Source: Microcoleus vaginatus WJT46-NPBG5
GTDB lineage: Bacteria; Cyanobacteriota; Cyanobacteriia; Cyanobacteriales; Oscillatoriaceae
Reading direction: 5' to 3'
DNA: 64,000 bases
Assembly: GCA_019359355.1 (NCBI GenBank)
Contig: JAHHHM010000009.1
Location: 62,001 to 126,000 of the forward strand
The notes below the pieces were generated by a model. It did no database searches and was not told where the DNA came from. It saw nothing but the letters and a program-made list of their open reading frames with translations. Positions 28,324-37,961 of this stretch are shown here, in pieces. The first letter of the stretch is position 1. The number at the start of each line of letters is the position of its first letter. The position numbers and the translations under genes were made by a program.

Positions 28324-28359
28324 AAAAGCAGTTTGCCTTTCCCGGCAAGCTGCTTTTTT
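28324..28359 (+). terminator. Intrinsic terminator of groEL
   Basis: Stem AAAGCAGTTTGCC (28325-28337) and GGCAAGCTGCTTT (28344-28356) with one mismatch, then a T-run. Confidence 0.85.
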
Positions 28360-28464
28360 GATCAGGGAACCTGAACGCATCCACGTAAATGTAACCAATA
28401 GATACACAGAATTTAAGATAAATCGCTTAAAATCACGAGTGCCAATCTGTTCAGGTCACACAAC

Positions 28465-29631
28465 ATGACAGAAAATCGCCTACCACCGTCCCAACTCGGA
28501 ATCCAACCCAACGAGGAAGAGGAAGAAGATTATTTTGAATACTTCTTCGACAAACCAGGCAGTTTACCGGGCACCCTTGACCTCGAACCAAATGCCCCGC
28601 CTCCCGATATTGTGCTGATAGATTACTGTGAAACTAATGCCAGCCGGCATAAAATTACCGCGCCCGAAGCTTGTGCGCCCTACTTAGATACCGAGTCAGT
28701 TTCTTGGGTGGATATTCTGGGTTTAGGCAATCAAGAAACTTGGCGTAAGCTGGGTCAAGTTTTTAATCTGCATCCCCTTACCCAAGAAGATATCGTCAAC
28801 GTTCCTCAACGTCCCAAAGTTGCTGATTATAGTGACCACTTAGTGATCATTACTCAGATGGTGATGCCTAAAGAAAAGACAGGTGGTTTTTGGATTGAGC
28901 AGGTCAGTTTGGTTTTAGGGAAACATTACCTACTCACCGTGCAAGAAGAACCCGAACACGATTGTTTTGGGCCGGTGCGCGAACGCATTCGTGCTAATCG
29001 CGGCAGCATTCGCAAAAATGGAGCAGATTATTTAACTTACGCTTTGTTAGATGCAATTATTGACGGCTTTTTTCCTGTCTTAGAAGATTATGGTGAGCGC
29101 ATTGATGAACTTGAAGATGAAGTCGTGATGAACCCCACCCACCAAACATTACAAAAAATCTATCAAGTTAGACGCGAATTACTCGCATTGCGTCGTGCAA
29201 TTTGGCCACAGCGAGATGCGATTAATACCCTAATCCGAGATGGCAGCGATTTGCTCGGCCCATCCGTGCGAATTTACCTGCGAGACTGTTATGATCATGC
29301 CGTTCAAGTCATGGATATGGTCGAAACTTACCGAGAGCTAACTTCAGGTTTAATGGATGTTTATCTCTCTTCAATGGGTAACCGAATGAATGAAATCATG
29401 AAACTTTTAACGGTTGTCTCTAGTATATTTATTCCCTTAACATTTATTGCCGGCGTCTACGGCATGAATTTTAATGCAGAAACATCTCCCTGGAATATGC
29501 CAGAGCTTAATTGGTATTTTGGCTATCCGCTTTGCTGGTTAATAATGAGTATAACTGCCTTTGGCTTGGTTTACTTTTTTTGGAAACGGGGCTGGTTTGA
29601 GAATTTTTCTGCAATTAAAAAGGAACCTTAA
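28465..29631 (+). CDS. corA: CorA-type magnesium/cobalt transporter
   Basis: 388 residues. A long acidic cytoplasmic N-terminal half is followed by the stalk helix (about 280-325), the first membrane helix LTFIAGVYGMNF with the signature GMN (about 330-335), and the second helix (about 352-372) ending in KRGW. It forms a pentameric ion channel. The EEEEEDYFEYFFD stretch near the N-terminus is unusually acidic. Confidence 0.92.
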   Translation: MTENRLPPSQLGIQPNEEEEEDYFEYFFDKPGSLPGTLDLEPNAPPPDIVLIDYCETNASRHKITAPEACAPYLDTESVSWVDILGLGNQETWRKLGQVFNLHPLTQEDIVNVPQRPKVADYSDHLVIITQMVMPKEKTGGFWIEQVSLVLGKHYLLTVQEEPEHDCFGPVRERIRANRGSIRKNGADYLTYALLDAIIDGFFPVLEDYGERIDELEDEVVMNPTHQTLQKIYQVRRELLALRRAIWPQRDAINTLIRDGSDLLGPSVRIYLRDCYDHAVQVMDMVETYRELTSGLMDVYLSSMGNRMNEIMKLLTVVSSIFIPLTFIAGVYGMNFNAETSPWNMPELNWYFGYPLCWLIMSITAFGLVYFFWKRGWFENFSAIKKEP

Positions 29632-29881
29632 TGGCAAGATTTTAAGCTGATATTTGGCACAAACAATAGGGACAGAAAAAATCAAATATCTAGAATCGGA
29701 ATTTTTCACTTCATAAACACCTCAATAATTACGGAAAACACTAAAAAAATGTCAGAACAATCAGCAGTTAGAGCTTGACACGCTATTAAAAAAATCGCTT
29801 CCCAGATCCCTTCGTTCCCCATCGTCGTGCCGCCCGTGTTACTCGCCCAAAACTCAACAACAGAAACGCTCGGTTTAGGTC

Positions 29882-30535
29882 ATGACTGAATACGACCTCC
29901 TAATTTTGACCATCTATGTGATAGTCGTCACATCCGTTCTTTACCAATCCATCAACTCAATCGGAGAGCAAATTACGATTAAATTTGATCGAGTCAACTT
30001 TAAGCAACAACTCGCTGTGGAAAATATTACCGAGATGGTTGAAGTTAAATTTGACTTTAAAGAACGTTACCAACTCGAGGAACTGCGTGAGTTAGTCATT
30101 AACATTAAAAATAATTCCCCAGAAAATGACATTGACGTCGATTGGGAAAGCTGCTGTCTAATTGATCCAGATGGGCAAACGCAGCGGATTGTGCGACTTA
30201 CACAGGGCTTAACTTACAATTTGTTCCAATCCCAAGTTGGCAGCGTGATTGCCCCAGGTAAAAACCTTAAGGAAAAACTCACCTCTGAAACTGTCCTGAA
30301 ACGCGAGTCAGAAACCGGCCCTTTCAAACCCGCTGAGCCTTTAATCAAACGCTCTCAGCTCAAACTAAAACCTGGCTCCACAAACCCCTGGATTTCATTC
30401 TCCCTCAGACTGGTGCTGCGGCTGAGCGATCCCACCAGTCCTGACGACGTGAAGCCCTCTTATGCTTTGTACTGTCTGTTAAGTGTCAAAAAACTTGAGT
30501 GGACATACGCCCTTCCTTGGTATTCCAAGCGGTAA
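29882..30535 (+). CDS. Conserved hypothetical protein with N-terminal membrane anchor
   Basis: 217 residues. One hydrophobic segment (LLILTIYVIVVTSVLY, about 6-21) is followed by a mostly beta soluble domain rich in charged residues (VEVKFDFKERYQLEELRELVI; SLRLVLRLSDPTSP). No family was recognised. It lies between corA and rnpB on the plus strand with a gap of 250 bases before it. Confidence 0.6.
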   Translation: MTEYDLLILTIYVIVVTSVLYQSINSIGEQITIKFDRVNFKQQLAVENITEMVEVKFDFKERYQLEELRELVINIKNNSPENDIDVDWESCCLIDPDGQTQRIVRLTQGLTYNLFQSQVGSVIAPGKNLKEKLTSETVLKRESETGPFKPAEPLIKRSQLKLKPGSTNPWISFSLRLVLRLSDPTSPDDVKPSYALYCLLSVKKLEWTYALPWYSKR

Positions 30536-30597
30536 GCGAACGACTGGTGAAAGCCGGCAAGCATAAAAAGTCCCTCAAGGAATTAGACTGGAATTAA

Positions 30598-31028
30598 GGA
30601 GAGAGTAGGCGCAGGTGGTTGCGGATGGGCGTGCTAACCCGTCTGAGGAAAGTCCGGGCTCCCGAAAGACCAAACTTGCTGGGTAACGCCCAGTGCGGGT
30701 GACCGTGAGGAAAGTGCCACAGAAAGATACCGCCAAACTTGGTCCTGAGTCCTAAGTCGTGAGTGTCTATAAACTCAGGACTGAGCACTCAGGGCAGTTT
30801 TGGTAAGGGTGCAAAGGTGCGGTAAGAGCGCACCAGCAGCGTCGAGAGGCGCTGGCTCGGTAAACCCCGGTTGGGAGCAAGGTCAGAGGAACTAAGGTTG
30901 GTCTTTTACCCGTTCCGTTGAGATGTACCGCTAGAGGCGTCTGGTAACAGGCGTCGGAGATAGATAGCTACCTTCTTAGTTGCGCGTCAGCTAGGAAAAC
31001 AGAACCCGGCTTATGTCCGACTCTCTCC
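30598..31028 (+). ncRNA. rnpB: RNase P RNA, type A
   Basis: Terminal helix P1 pairs GGAGAGAGT (30598-30606) with ACTCTCTCC (31020-31028). The conserved P4 elements GAGGAAAGTCCGGGC and CAGAACCCGGCTTATG are present, as is the bacterial GCGGTAAGAGCGCACCAGCAGC block. It is the catalytic RNA that matures tRNA 5' ends. A T-run follows at 31031. A repeat-derived hairpin occupies 30741-30793. Confidence 0.97.
30741..30793 (+). repeat. Heptad (STRR-type) repeats forming a hairpin within rnpB
   Basis: Left arm units CTGAGTC, CTAAGTC, GTGAGTG and right arm units ACTCAGG, ACTGAGC, ACTCAGG pair across TCTATAA. Heptad repeats in the P12 region of rnpB are known from filamentous cyanobacteria. Related sequence appears between genes at 28272, 49743 and 62236. 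Confidence 0.75.
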
Positions 31029-31119
31029 CCTTTTTTATTTGGAATTCTAGATTTTAGAATTTGAATTGGCGATAACATTTAAACTTCAAACTCTAAAATT
31101 CCAATCAAACTGTTCTGTC

Positions 31120-31851
31120 ATGACCCTCACTCATCCTCACCGCCAAAAGCAACTCCAAAAACTGCTCCAAAAATTAGGACTTTCTGAAAACTCGCCGGTG
31201 CAATGGCAACTGCTCGATTTAGCGCTGACTCATCCGACAATTTCACCGGCAGCTAACTATGAGCAACTAGAGTTTGTCGGAGATGCCGTGGTGCGTCTGG
31301 CGGCGGCAGAGTTGTTATTAGAAACTTATCCAGACTGTCAAGTGGGTGAGTTTGCCGCAATTCGTTCGGTGTTGGTGAGTGATCGCGCTCTGGCAAGGAT
31401 CGCTGACAGCTACGGTTGGGAACGTTATTTGCTCGTCGCCAATAGTGCTGCTGCTGACACAGCCGGCTTGGAGTCACGTCTGGCAGATTCTTTGGAAGCG
31501 GTCTTAGCCGCGCTTTATCTCAGTACGCATACGCTAGAACTTGTACGCCCCTGGCTAGATTTTCACTTTAAGCAACTGGCAACGGAAATTCGCACCGATC
31601 CCGCCCGCCAAAATTATAAAGCCGCACTCCAAGAATGGACGCAAGCGCACTACAAAGCTTTGCCAGTTTATCGGGTTAAGGAAACGACGCAAGTTCATGA
31701 TGATGCCCAGCGATTTACGGCTGAGGTGTTGCTGGAAGGCCGCCGGTTGGGTCAGGGCAAAGGCCGGTCAATTAAGGCCGCTCAACAAGCTGCGGCTCAA
31801 GAAGCTTTTTTGTCGTTGCATCAGGCATCTCATCCCCATTTGGAGTCTTGA
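31120..31851 (+). CDS. rnc: Ribonuclease III
   Basis: 243 residues from the ATG at 31120; the TTG at 31066 would add 18 residues without homology. The signature EQLEFVGDAVV carries the metal-binding Glu and Asp, and DSLEAVLAALYL supplies the second acidic pair, so cleavage of double-stranded RNA should be retained. A C-terminal dsRNA-binding domain (NYKAALQEWTQAHY to GRSIKAAQQAAAQEAFLSL, about 163-235) follows. Located just after rnpB. Confidence 0.92.
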   Translation: MTLTHPHRQKQLQKLLQKLGLSENSPVQWQLLDLALTHPTISPAANYEQLEFVGDAVVRLAAAELLLETYPDCQVGEFAAIRSVLVSDRALARIADSYGWERYLLVANSAAADTAGLESRLADSLEAVLAALYLSTHTLELVRPWLDFHFKQLATEIRTDPARQNYKAALQEWTQAHYKALPVYRVKETTQVHDDAQRFTAEVLLEGRRLGQGKGRSIKAAQQAAAQEAFLSLHQASHPHLES

Positions 31852-32237
31852 AATTAAACTTTTCTATTGGCTGGAATGATTAGGATTGATCAAAATCAGG
31901 AAATTAGGAAATGTGCAATTTTGCGAGTTTTTGCGGAAAAATGTTTTCAAAAACTTACTTTTTGAAAAGCTTGTATGGTATTATTTTATAATGAAAATCT
32001 GTGACTAAATAATATTTTTGGAACCATCCTATTATAAAAATTATAACCTGTAAAAAGTCGATAAAACTTAAAAAATCAATAACGATATTTCTAAACCTCT
32101 CAAATTTTGTATAAAAATTTTGAAATAAACTTTTGAGCAGGCGGCACCTGACTCAATTACTGGCTTGAAACGTGTTGCATTTATGGATGTGTACCGGCAT
32201 ACTGTTCGCGCCAAAGTTTTAAATTGCAGAAAAATAG
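31852..32237. other. AT-rich intergenic gap
   Basis: Between rnc and the candidate mobile relict. Very AT-rich (TTATTTTATAATG, TATAAAAATTATAACC). No gene seen. Confidence 0.5.
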
Positions 32238-32454
32238 GTTAACGTCAGTTCGGGATAAGGAATCGCCAGAAGCCCTGATTTTCCGTGACTTGCTATCACG
32301 CTCTAGGTCAAGTTCTTGTCAATAAGCCCCGCAGTTACAAATACTTGCAGTAGAAGGCCTTATTGAGAAAAGCTGACTGACTGGTTGCTTGGCTCAAGCT
32401 AGTCACAGTATGGGTTTTAGCCTTTAGCTTAACCCGAACTCAGGTTAGGTTAAC
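32238..32454. mobile_element. MITE-like or IS relict with inverted ends
   Basis: The left end GTTAACGTCAGTTCGGGATAAG (32238-32259) and the right end CTTAACCCGAACTCAGGTTAGGTTAAC (32428-32454) are imperfect inverted repeats, both ending in GTTAAC. The 217-bp unit has no ORF of note. An internally deleted transposable element is likely, but the family was not identified. Confidence 0.5.
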
Positions 32455-32477
32455 AGTCAATTATGAGTTAGAAATTA

Positions 32478-33518
32478 ATGGAAAATCTACCATCTGAAAT
32501 CGAAAAGCCGGTGGGTATTGCCGTATTGGGTGCGGGCCGGTGGGGTGCCCATTTGGTTCGCAATTTCCTAGAACATCCCCTAGCGCGGATTGTCGCTGTG
32601 GTAGACCCCCATCCAGAACGCTGGGGCGCACTCCAGCAGCGGTTTAAGCTGGATGCCGACGTAATTATGTCTAGCGACTGGGCGCAGGTGCGGCACCTGT
32701 CGGCCATTGAGGCGGTTGTGATCGCAACGCCGGCCCTGACTCACTATGCCTTAATTGCTGACGCCCTCAAGCAGGGATACCACGTCTTAGCCGAAAAACC
32801 TTTAACACTGAATGTTGCTGAATCTCTGGAACTGTGCCATCGGGCGGAACACCACGGCTGTATTCTCGTAGTTGACCACACTTACTTGTTTCACCCAGCC
32901 GTAGAACAGGGCGAGAAAGCGATTCAGTCGGGTTGTTTAGGACAGTTGCGCTACGGCTACGCCACCCGCACGCATCAAGGGCCGGTTCGCACGGATGTTG
33001 ATGCTTTGTGGGATTTAGCCGTTCATGACATCAACATTTTTAATACCTGGCTGGGCCTTATTCCCACTCAAGTGCAAGCCACCGGCACCGTCTGGCTTCA
33101 AGAAGCGGGAGAAAAGAAACTAGCTGACTTAGTTTGGGTGACACTCACCTATGCCACCGGCTTTCAAGCGTTTATCCATCTATGCTGGTGCAATCCTGAT
33201 AAACAAAGGCGTTTGGGGGTTGTAGGCAGCCAAGGCACTTTAATTTTTGATGAACTGTCACCGGATGCACCACTGAGCTTATATCCTGGTGATTTCGAGC
33301 GCACCGGCACAGGGTTTACCCCATCGGTTGAGAAGCGTGCGGTGCTTCCCCTAGAGCCGGCTGAGCCTTTAGCACGGGTTTGCGATCACTTTCTCAAATG
33401 TGTCCTCAAAAAAACACCCTCCCCAATTTCGTCAGGTTGGAAGGGTGTGGAGTCGGTGCAAATTCTCAGCGCTTTAACCGAGTCTATGAAGCGGGGAGGG
33501 CTGCCTATGACGGTTTAG
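32478..33518 (+). CDS. Gfo/Idh/MocA-family oxidoreductase
   Basis: 346 residues. The N-terminal NAD(P)-binding motif is VLGAGRWGAHLV (about 16-27), the family motif AEKPLTL (about 103-109) carries the catalytic-site lysine, and YGYATRTHQGP to VHDINIFN supplies the substrate side. Members act on sugars and related alcohols; UDP-sugar dehydrogenases used in surface glycans are one possibility. The stop codon overlaps the convergent kinase gene by four bases. Confidence 0.88.
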   Translation: MENLPSEIEKPVGIAVLGAGRWGAHLVRNFLEHPLARIVAVVDPHPERWGALQQRFKLDADVIMSSDWAQVRHLSAIEAVVIATPALTHYALIADALKQGYHVLAEKPLTLNVAESLELCHRAEHHGCILVVDHTYLFHPAVEQGEKAIQSGCLGQLRYGYATRTHQGPVRTDVDALWDLAVHDINIFNTWLGLIPTQVQATGTVWLQEAGEKKLADLVWVTLTYATGFQAFIHLCWCNPDKQRRLGVVGSQGTLIFDELSPDAPLSLYPGDFERTGTGFTPSVEKRAVLPLEPAEPLARVCDHFLKCVLKKTPSPISSGWKGVESVQILSALTESMKRGGLPMTV

Positions 33519-35614
33519 GACGGGTTAGGGTTTGCGATCGGCAGTTCGGAAGCAGCAGATGGCAAATCAGCATGGCCGGTGTGCGGTTGTGTTTCCTCTG
33601 TCTTCTTTTCCGCTGCCGGTGAAGGCGACGGCGTCTTATCCATCAGCGGCAACGCAATTTCAACTGTCGTGCCTTGGCCCATTCCGGTACTGTGCAGGGT
33701 AATAGAGCCTTTCATCAGTTCGACTAGGTTCCGAGAGATGGCCAGCCCCAATCCGGTGCCGCCATGCTTGCGAGTTCTTTTGCCATCCACCATCACAAAC
33801 GGTTGAAATAGTCGGTGCTGCTGGTTGGGATCGATGCCAATTCCTGTATCTTGGATCGCGACAATCACACGAGACTCGGATAAGGATGAGGCCGATGTTG
33901 CCGCTTGGGGGCTTGATTGAGTGGACTGGCAAGGCTCTATTCGAGTTGTCAGGGTAATGCTGCCGGTATCGGTAAACTTAATCGCGTTGCCTACCACATT
34001 GAGCAGCACCTGCTTGAGCTTCGCGGTATCCGCTTCGACAATCACCGTTTCTGAATGCTCGTGCCAATTTAACCGCAAGCCTTTCTGTTGAATGTGGCTT
34101 TGCTGTAAATCTACGACTTCCCTGAGTAATTTTGGGAGATCGACCGGCTCAGTGATCACCGACAGGGTGCCGGCTTCAATTTTGGCAATATCAAGCACGT
34201 CATTGATAATGTCAAGCAAATGAATTGCAGCGTCATCCGCCCGCTGCAAGAACTCCATTTCCTCTTCCTCATCATCACAGCAGTCATCGCGCACCAGCCG
34301 GATGCACCCAATAATCGCATTCAGTGGCGTTCTCAGCTCGTGGGAAGTATTGGCCAAAAACTCATTTTTTAGTTCGTTGGCGATTTTTGCTTCCTTCCAA
34401 GCCGTTTCTAGCTCCTCTGCCCACGCTGTCAGCCGCTCTACCATACTGTCGAGCGATTCTGCCAGTTGATTGAACTCCTTGATTTTGAAGTTGTGGGGAA
34501 CTCGTTCTAAAGAGCGTCGGCCCTCTACTGTTAGGGCATAGTAGCCAAGTTTTTCTAAAGGACGCGCCAGATCGCGAGACAGATACACGGTTGCCAGCAG
34601 GTTAGCTGCTAACAAACCCAAAATCAGCGTCACCAGAACGTGCTGAATTTCTTCTAAGCCGGCGAGGGCGTTATCCAAACGAGTGATGGCTAAAACGATC
34701 CATTTTTGATTGCCGTCGTTGGTAATAGGACTTGGAATCGCCGTATAGCCGGCCAGCAATTCCACACCTTTGTTTTCAAACCCAAATAGGTGGCCAAAAT
34801 CTGTTTTCCCGTTAAGCGCCGTACCAACCATATTTCTCAGTCGTTCGGCGTCTTTCTCCTGCTGAATGTTCCGTCCCACTCGGCTGGCATTCGGATGATT
34901 CAGAATGGTTCCATCTTGGCCGATCACCACCGTGTAGCCAGATAAAGACCTTGGTTTATCCTTCTCTGGTTCAAGTAGTGCTGACTGAATTCTCAGCGCG
35001 TAGCGCAATTCCCCTGTGCCCTGATCGTAAACCGGCGCACTTAACAGCAAGCTAAGTTTGCTTTCACCGCTCATCGTTACAGTTTGGTTGGCCGGCAATG
35101 GCTCTTGGGAGACATTGGGCAGCAGCGCTGTGACTCGCACATCTGAAGCTTCTGGAACCAGCCGATTACGCCGCTGAGGCCACAAATTGGCCGACAGCTC
35201 TCCAATCGATTGCACTCCACAAGTACTCACTTCAATTGCGCCCGTCTTTACATTCGTCAGTTGAATGCACTGGATCGGTGTCGGCAATTGTTGCGCCAGC
35301 TGCTCTAAAAATTGTTTAGAAACCTCTAACGAACCTGATTGCAAGGCTGTGGTTTCACTGGCCGTGATCAGTCCCGCTTGTAAGGCTTTGATGGAGTCTT
35401 GAATTCTTTCTCCCTTTCTTACAGCGCTTTCAGAAAGGTTCTGGCGGGCAGTTTCTAGGAGGCCAGAGCGTGCCTTTCGGTAGGTCACATATTCCCCAAG
35501 CAATAGAACCGGCACGCTCAGAAGTAAGATGCGCGACAGCAAAATTCTGCGAAAGGAAGTCGGACCGATCTCAGTAAAACGAAATTGTTTCAATAGACCG
35601 GATAGATTAGGCAT
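33515..35614 (-). CDS. Sensor histidine kinase with extracytoplasmic Cache-like domain
   Basis: 699 residues. N-terminal membrane helix (about 20-40), a long sensor domain with Cache features (ending YTAIPSP and WIVLAI), a second helix (LVTLILGLLAANLLATVYL, about 310-328), HAMP linker (about 330-385), coiled coil, phosphoacceptor NTSHELRTPLNAIIG (about 421-435) and an ATPase with NVVGNAIKFTDTG, DTGIGID and GGTGLGLAI. No receiver domain follows, so a partner regulator must exist elsewhere. Residues after about 660 are a Pro/Ser/Glu-rich tail. Confidence 0.92.
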   Translation of the reverse strand: MPNLSGLLKQFRFTEIGPTSFRRILLSRILLLSVPVLLLGEYVTYRKARSGLLETARQNLSESAVRKGERIQDSIKALQAGLITASETTALQSGSLEVSKQFLEQLAQQLPTPIQCIQLTNVKTGAIEVSTCGVQSIGELSANLWPQRRNRLVPEASDVRVTALLPNVSQEPLPANQTVTMSGESKLSLLLSAPVYDQGTGELRYALRIQSALLEPEKDKPRSLSGYTVVIGQDGTILNHPNASRVGRNIQQEKDAERLRNMVGTALNGKTDFGHLFGFENKGVELLAGYTAIPSPITNDGNQKWIVLAITRLDNALAGLEEIQHVLVTLILGLLAANLLATVYLSRDLARPLEKLGYYALTVEGRRSLERVPHNFKIKEFNQLAESLDSMVERLTAWAEELETAWKEAKIANELKNEFLANTSHELRTPLNAIIGCIRLVRDDCCDDEEEEMEFLQRADDAAIHLLDIINDVLDIAKIEAGTLSVITEPVDLPKLLREVVDLQQSHIQQKGLRLNWHEHSETVIVEADTAKLKQVLLNVVGNAIKFTDTGSITLTTRIEPCQSTQSSPQAATSASSLSESRVIVAIQDTGIGIDPNQQHRLFQPFVMVDGKRTRKHGGTGLGLAISRNLVELMKGSITLHSTGMGQGTTVEIALPLMDKTPSPSPAAEKKTEETQPHTGHADLPSAASELPIANPNPS

Positions 35615-35936
35615 CCATCCACCAGTATCTTAGGGGCTTAGGTGAAGTGTTTATGCCAGCACAGAGGCTAGTCAACAACATCAGTCACTACATTTCAATC
35701 AATTATAGGCGCTATTGGGTATGCCGCCCATAATTTGACAGATCAAAACCAAAATGCTATTAAAACTGCGCCAGCAGTAAACAGGCTTTTTTTAAAAAAT
35801 TGCATTTGGCATTTTACAAATCCTACTGTTTTGTGGTAAGACTGCAATTGATTTACGTCAAATTTCTCCTGAAATATTAACCTAAATAATTCGCAAATTC
35901 ATCGCAAATTTGTAAAAATTAACAGATTATAACGAG
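35615..35936. other. Divergent intergenic region
   Basis: 322 bases between the divergent histidine kinase and RibD-C genes. AT-rich in its right half. No operator or RNA gene recognised. Confidence 0.5.
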
Positions 35937-36635
35937 ATGAGGCAAAACAGTTTAACGCGTCCTGAGACAACAGTCGTTGTCGCCATGAGTGCTGATGGCA
36001 AAATTGCGGAAGCCGCAAGAAACCAAGTGCTGTTCGGTTCCCCAGCAGATAAAGCCCATCTGGAAGCCCAAGTGGCGGCAGCCGATGGTGTGATCTTTGG
36101 AGCCGGCACTCTACGTGCCGGTGGCAGCGCCATGAGAGTCACCAACCCCGAACTCCTCAAACAGCGCGAGGAACAAGGCAAACCCAGCCAGCCGGTGCAG
36201 ATCGTGTGTTCGTGTTCCGGTAACATTGATCCCAACTTAAAATTTTTTCAGCAACCGATCCCCCGCTGGTTGCTCACTACCACTGCAGGAGAGAGCCGGT
36301 GGCGAGAACAGCCAGGATTCGAGCAAATTTTAGCCCTAGAAACCCCCCAGCAAGAAATAGACCTACCGGCAGCGCTGCAACATCTGGCCACTTTAGGGTT
36401 AGAACGTCTTGCCGTTTTAGGAGGTGGCACACTGATCGCCTCATTGGTCGCTGCTGATTTGATTGATCAATTTTGGATCACCGTTTGCCCGTTAATTTTA
36501 GGGGGATCGACAGCCCCAACCCCCGCAGACGGCGACGGCTTCTTAACCGAACAAGCCCCTCGCCTGGAACTTCTGGAAGTTAAGCCGGTTGGGCAGGAAG
36601 TATTTTTGCACTATCGCCGGCAGCGTGATGGGTGA
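35937..36635 (+). CDS. RibD C-terminal-type reductase (dihydrofolate reductase fold)
   Basis: 232 residues. VVVAMSADGKIAEAARNQVLFGS, DGVIFGAGTLRAGGSAMRV and the NADPH-site LAVLGGGTLIASLVAADLIDQFWITVCPLILGG match the reductase half of RibD (5-amino-6-ribosylaminouracil 5'-phosphate reductase). The deaminase half is absent, so it either works with a separate deaminase in riboflavin synthesis or is a side-branch reductase. It has a standard ATG start. Confidence 0.85.
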   Translation: MRQNSLTRPETTVVVAMSADGKIAEAARNQVLFGSPADKAHLEAQVAAADGVIFGAGTLRAGGSAMRVTNPELLKQREEQGKPSQPVQIVCSCSGNIDPNLKFFQQPIPRWLLTTTAGESRWREQPGFEQILALETPQQEIDLPAALQHLATLGLERLAVLGGGTLIASLVAADLIDQFWITVCPLILGGSTAPTPADGDGFLTEQAPRLELLEVKPVGQEVFLHYRRQRDG

Positions 36636-36699
36636 TTGCATTACCCTATATTAGGAAACCGCAAGAGACTGTGGGCAGAGGAAGGAGGACATCAAGACA

Positions 36700-36752
36700 C
36701 AGAACCCCACCCTACCCCTAGCCTTTATCTAGCCCCTAGCCCCTAGCCCTAC
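36700..36752. repeat. CCCCTAGCCCCTAGCC heptad repeats in a 5' leader
   Basis: Units of CCCCTAG type (CCTACCCCTAG, AGCCCCTAGCCCCTAGCCC) run up to two bases before the acyltransferase ATG and leave no room for a ribosome binding site. Confidence 0.7.
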
Positions 36753-36754
36753 CT

Positions 36755-37924
36755 ATGGTTGAACAGCTCAAGCCTAGCTATTCGATTGCTTGGATTAACA
36801 AAATCGCCTCTGTACCCCAGTCCGCGTGGGATGCTTTGGCTTTACCGCTGAAAACCCCATTTCTAGAGTGGGAATGGCTGAACAATATGGAAACCTCTGG
36901 CAGCGCTACGGCAAAAGCCGGCTGGCTGCCTAATCACTTGCTTGTCTGGCGAGACCGGCAACTAATCGCTGCTGCCCCACTTTATATTAAAGGTCATAGC
37001 TACGGCGAATTTGTCTTTGATCATCAGTGGGCAGATTTGGCCCACCGGCTGGGCATTGAATATTATCCCAAATTGCTCGGCATGAGTCCGTTTACGCCGG
37101 CAGAGGGCTATCGATTTTTAATCGCCCCCACAGAAGATGAAGACGAACTCACGGGCTTAATGGTGAATGCCATTGACCATTTCTGCGCTCGCAACAGCAT
37201 CTCTGGCTCTCATTTTTTATATGTTGATCCCGCATGGCGACCGATTTTGGAACGCCACGGCTTTACAAGTTGGCTGCACCACAGTTACGTTTGGCAAAAC
37301 AATGGATTTGAAAGCTTTGATGATTATTTAGGAGTCTTCAATGCGAACCAGCGCCGCAACATCAAACGAGAGCGCAAAGCCGTCGAAAAAGCTGGCTTGC
37401 GACTGTTAACCCTCACGGGCGATGAAATTCCCAAACCCCTGTTTTCCAAAATGTACAGTTTTTATGAAAATACCTGCGACAAATTTGGCTGGTGGGGAAG
37501 TAAATACTTAACGAAACGGTTTTTTGAACAGTTGCATCACAACTACCGACATCGAGTTTTGTTTGTTGCGGCTTATACTGAAGCAGACGAGCGACAACCG
37601 ATAGGAATGTCTTTTTGCATTACCAAAGGCGACCAACTTTATGGGCGCTACTGGGGAAGCTTTGATGAAATTGACTGCTTGCACTTTGATGCTTGTTATT
37701 ACACACCCATTGACTGGGCTGTAAATCACGGCATCCAAACTTTTGATCCCGGTGCTGGGGGCCGGCATAAAAAACGACGCGGCTTTCCGGCTACTCCAAA
37801 CCATAGTTTGCACCGATTTTACAATCAGCGTCTTAGCCAAATTCTGCGCTCTTATATTGATGAAATCAACGAGATGGAACGGCGGGAAATTGATGCCATT
37901 AATCAAGACTTGCCTTTTAGCTAG
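36755..37924 (+). CDS. FemAB-like/GNAT acyltransferase (PF04339 type)
   Basis: 389 residues. PFLEWEWLNNMETSGSA, PLYIKGHSYGEFVFDHQWAD, FNANQRRNIKRERKAVEKAG and FDPGAGGRHKKRRGF are conserved blocks of the cyanobacterial and proteobacterial PF04339 family, which is related to the FemAB peptidoglycan aminoacyltransferases and to GNAT N-acetyltransferases. The substrate is unknown. Translation must start without a purine-rich Shine-Dalgarno because the leader is CCCCTAG repeats. Confidence 0.85.
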   Translation: MVEQLKPSYSIAWINKIASVPQSAWDALALPLKTPFLEWEWLNNMETSGSATAKAGWLPNHLLVWRDRQLIAAAPLYIKGHSYGEFVFDHQWADLAHRLGIEYYPKLLGMSPFTPAEGYRFLIAPTEDEDELTGLMVNAIDHFCARNSISGSHFLYVDPAWRPILERHGFTSWLHHSYVWQNNGFESFDDYLGVFNANQRRNIKRERKAVEKAGLRLLTLTGDEIPKPLFSKMYSFYENTCDKFGWWGSKYLTKRFFEQLHHNYRHRVLFVAAYTEADERQPIGMSFCITKGDQLYGRYWGSFDEIDCLHFDACYYTPIDWAVNHGIQTFDPGAGGRHKKRRGFPATPNHSLHRFYNQRLSQILRSYIDEINEMERREIDAINQDLPFS

Positions 37925-37927
37925 CAG

Positions 37928-37961
37928 CCCTCTTATTTTTTTCGTAAAGAGGGAACTTTTT
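37928..37961 (+). terminator. Intrinsic terminator after the acyltransferase gene
   Basis: CCCTCTT (37928-37934) pairs with AAGAGGG (37947-37953), followed by AACTTTTT. The rest of the gap to 38262 has a TATACT box at 38202-38207 that may serve the RTX gene. Confidence 0.7.
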
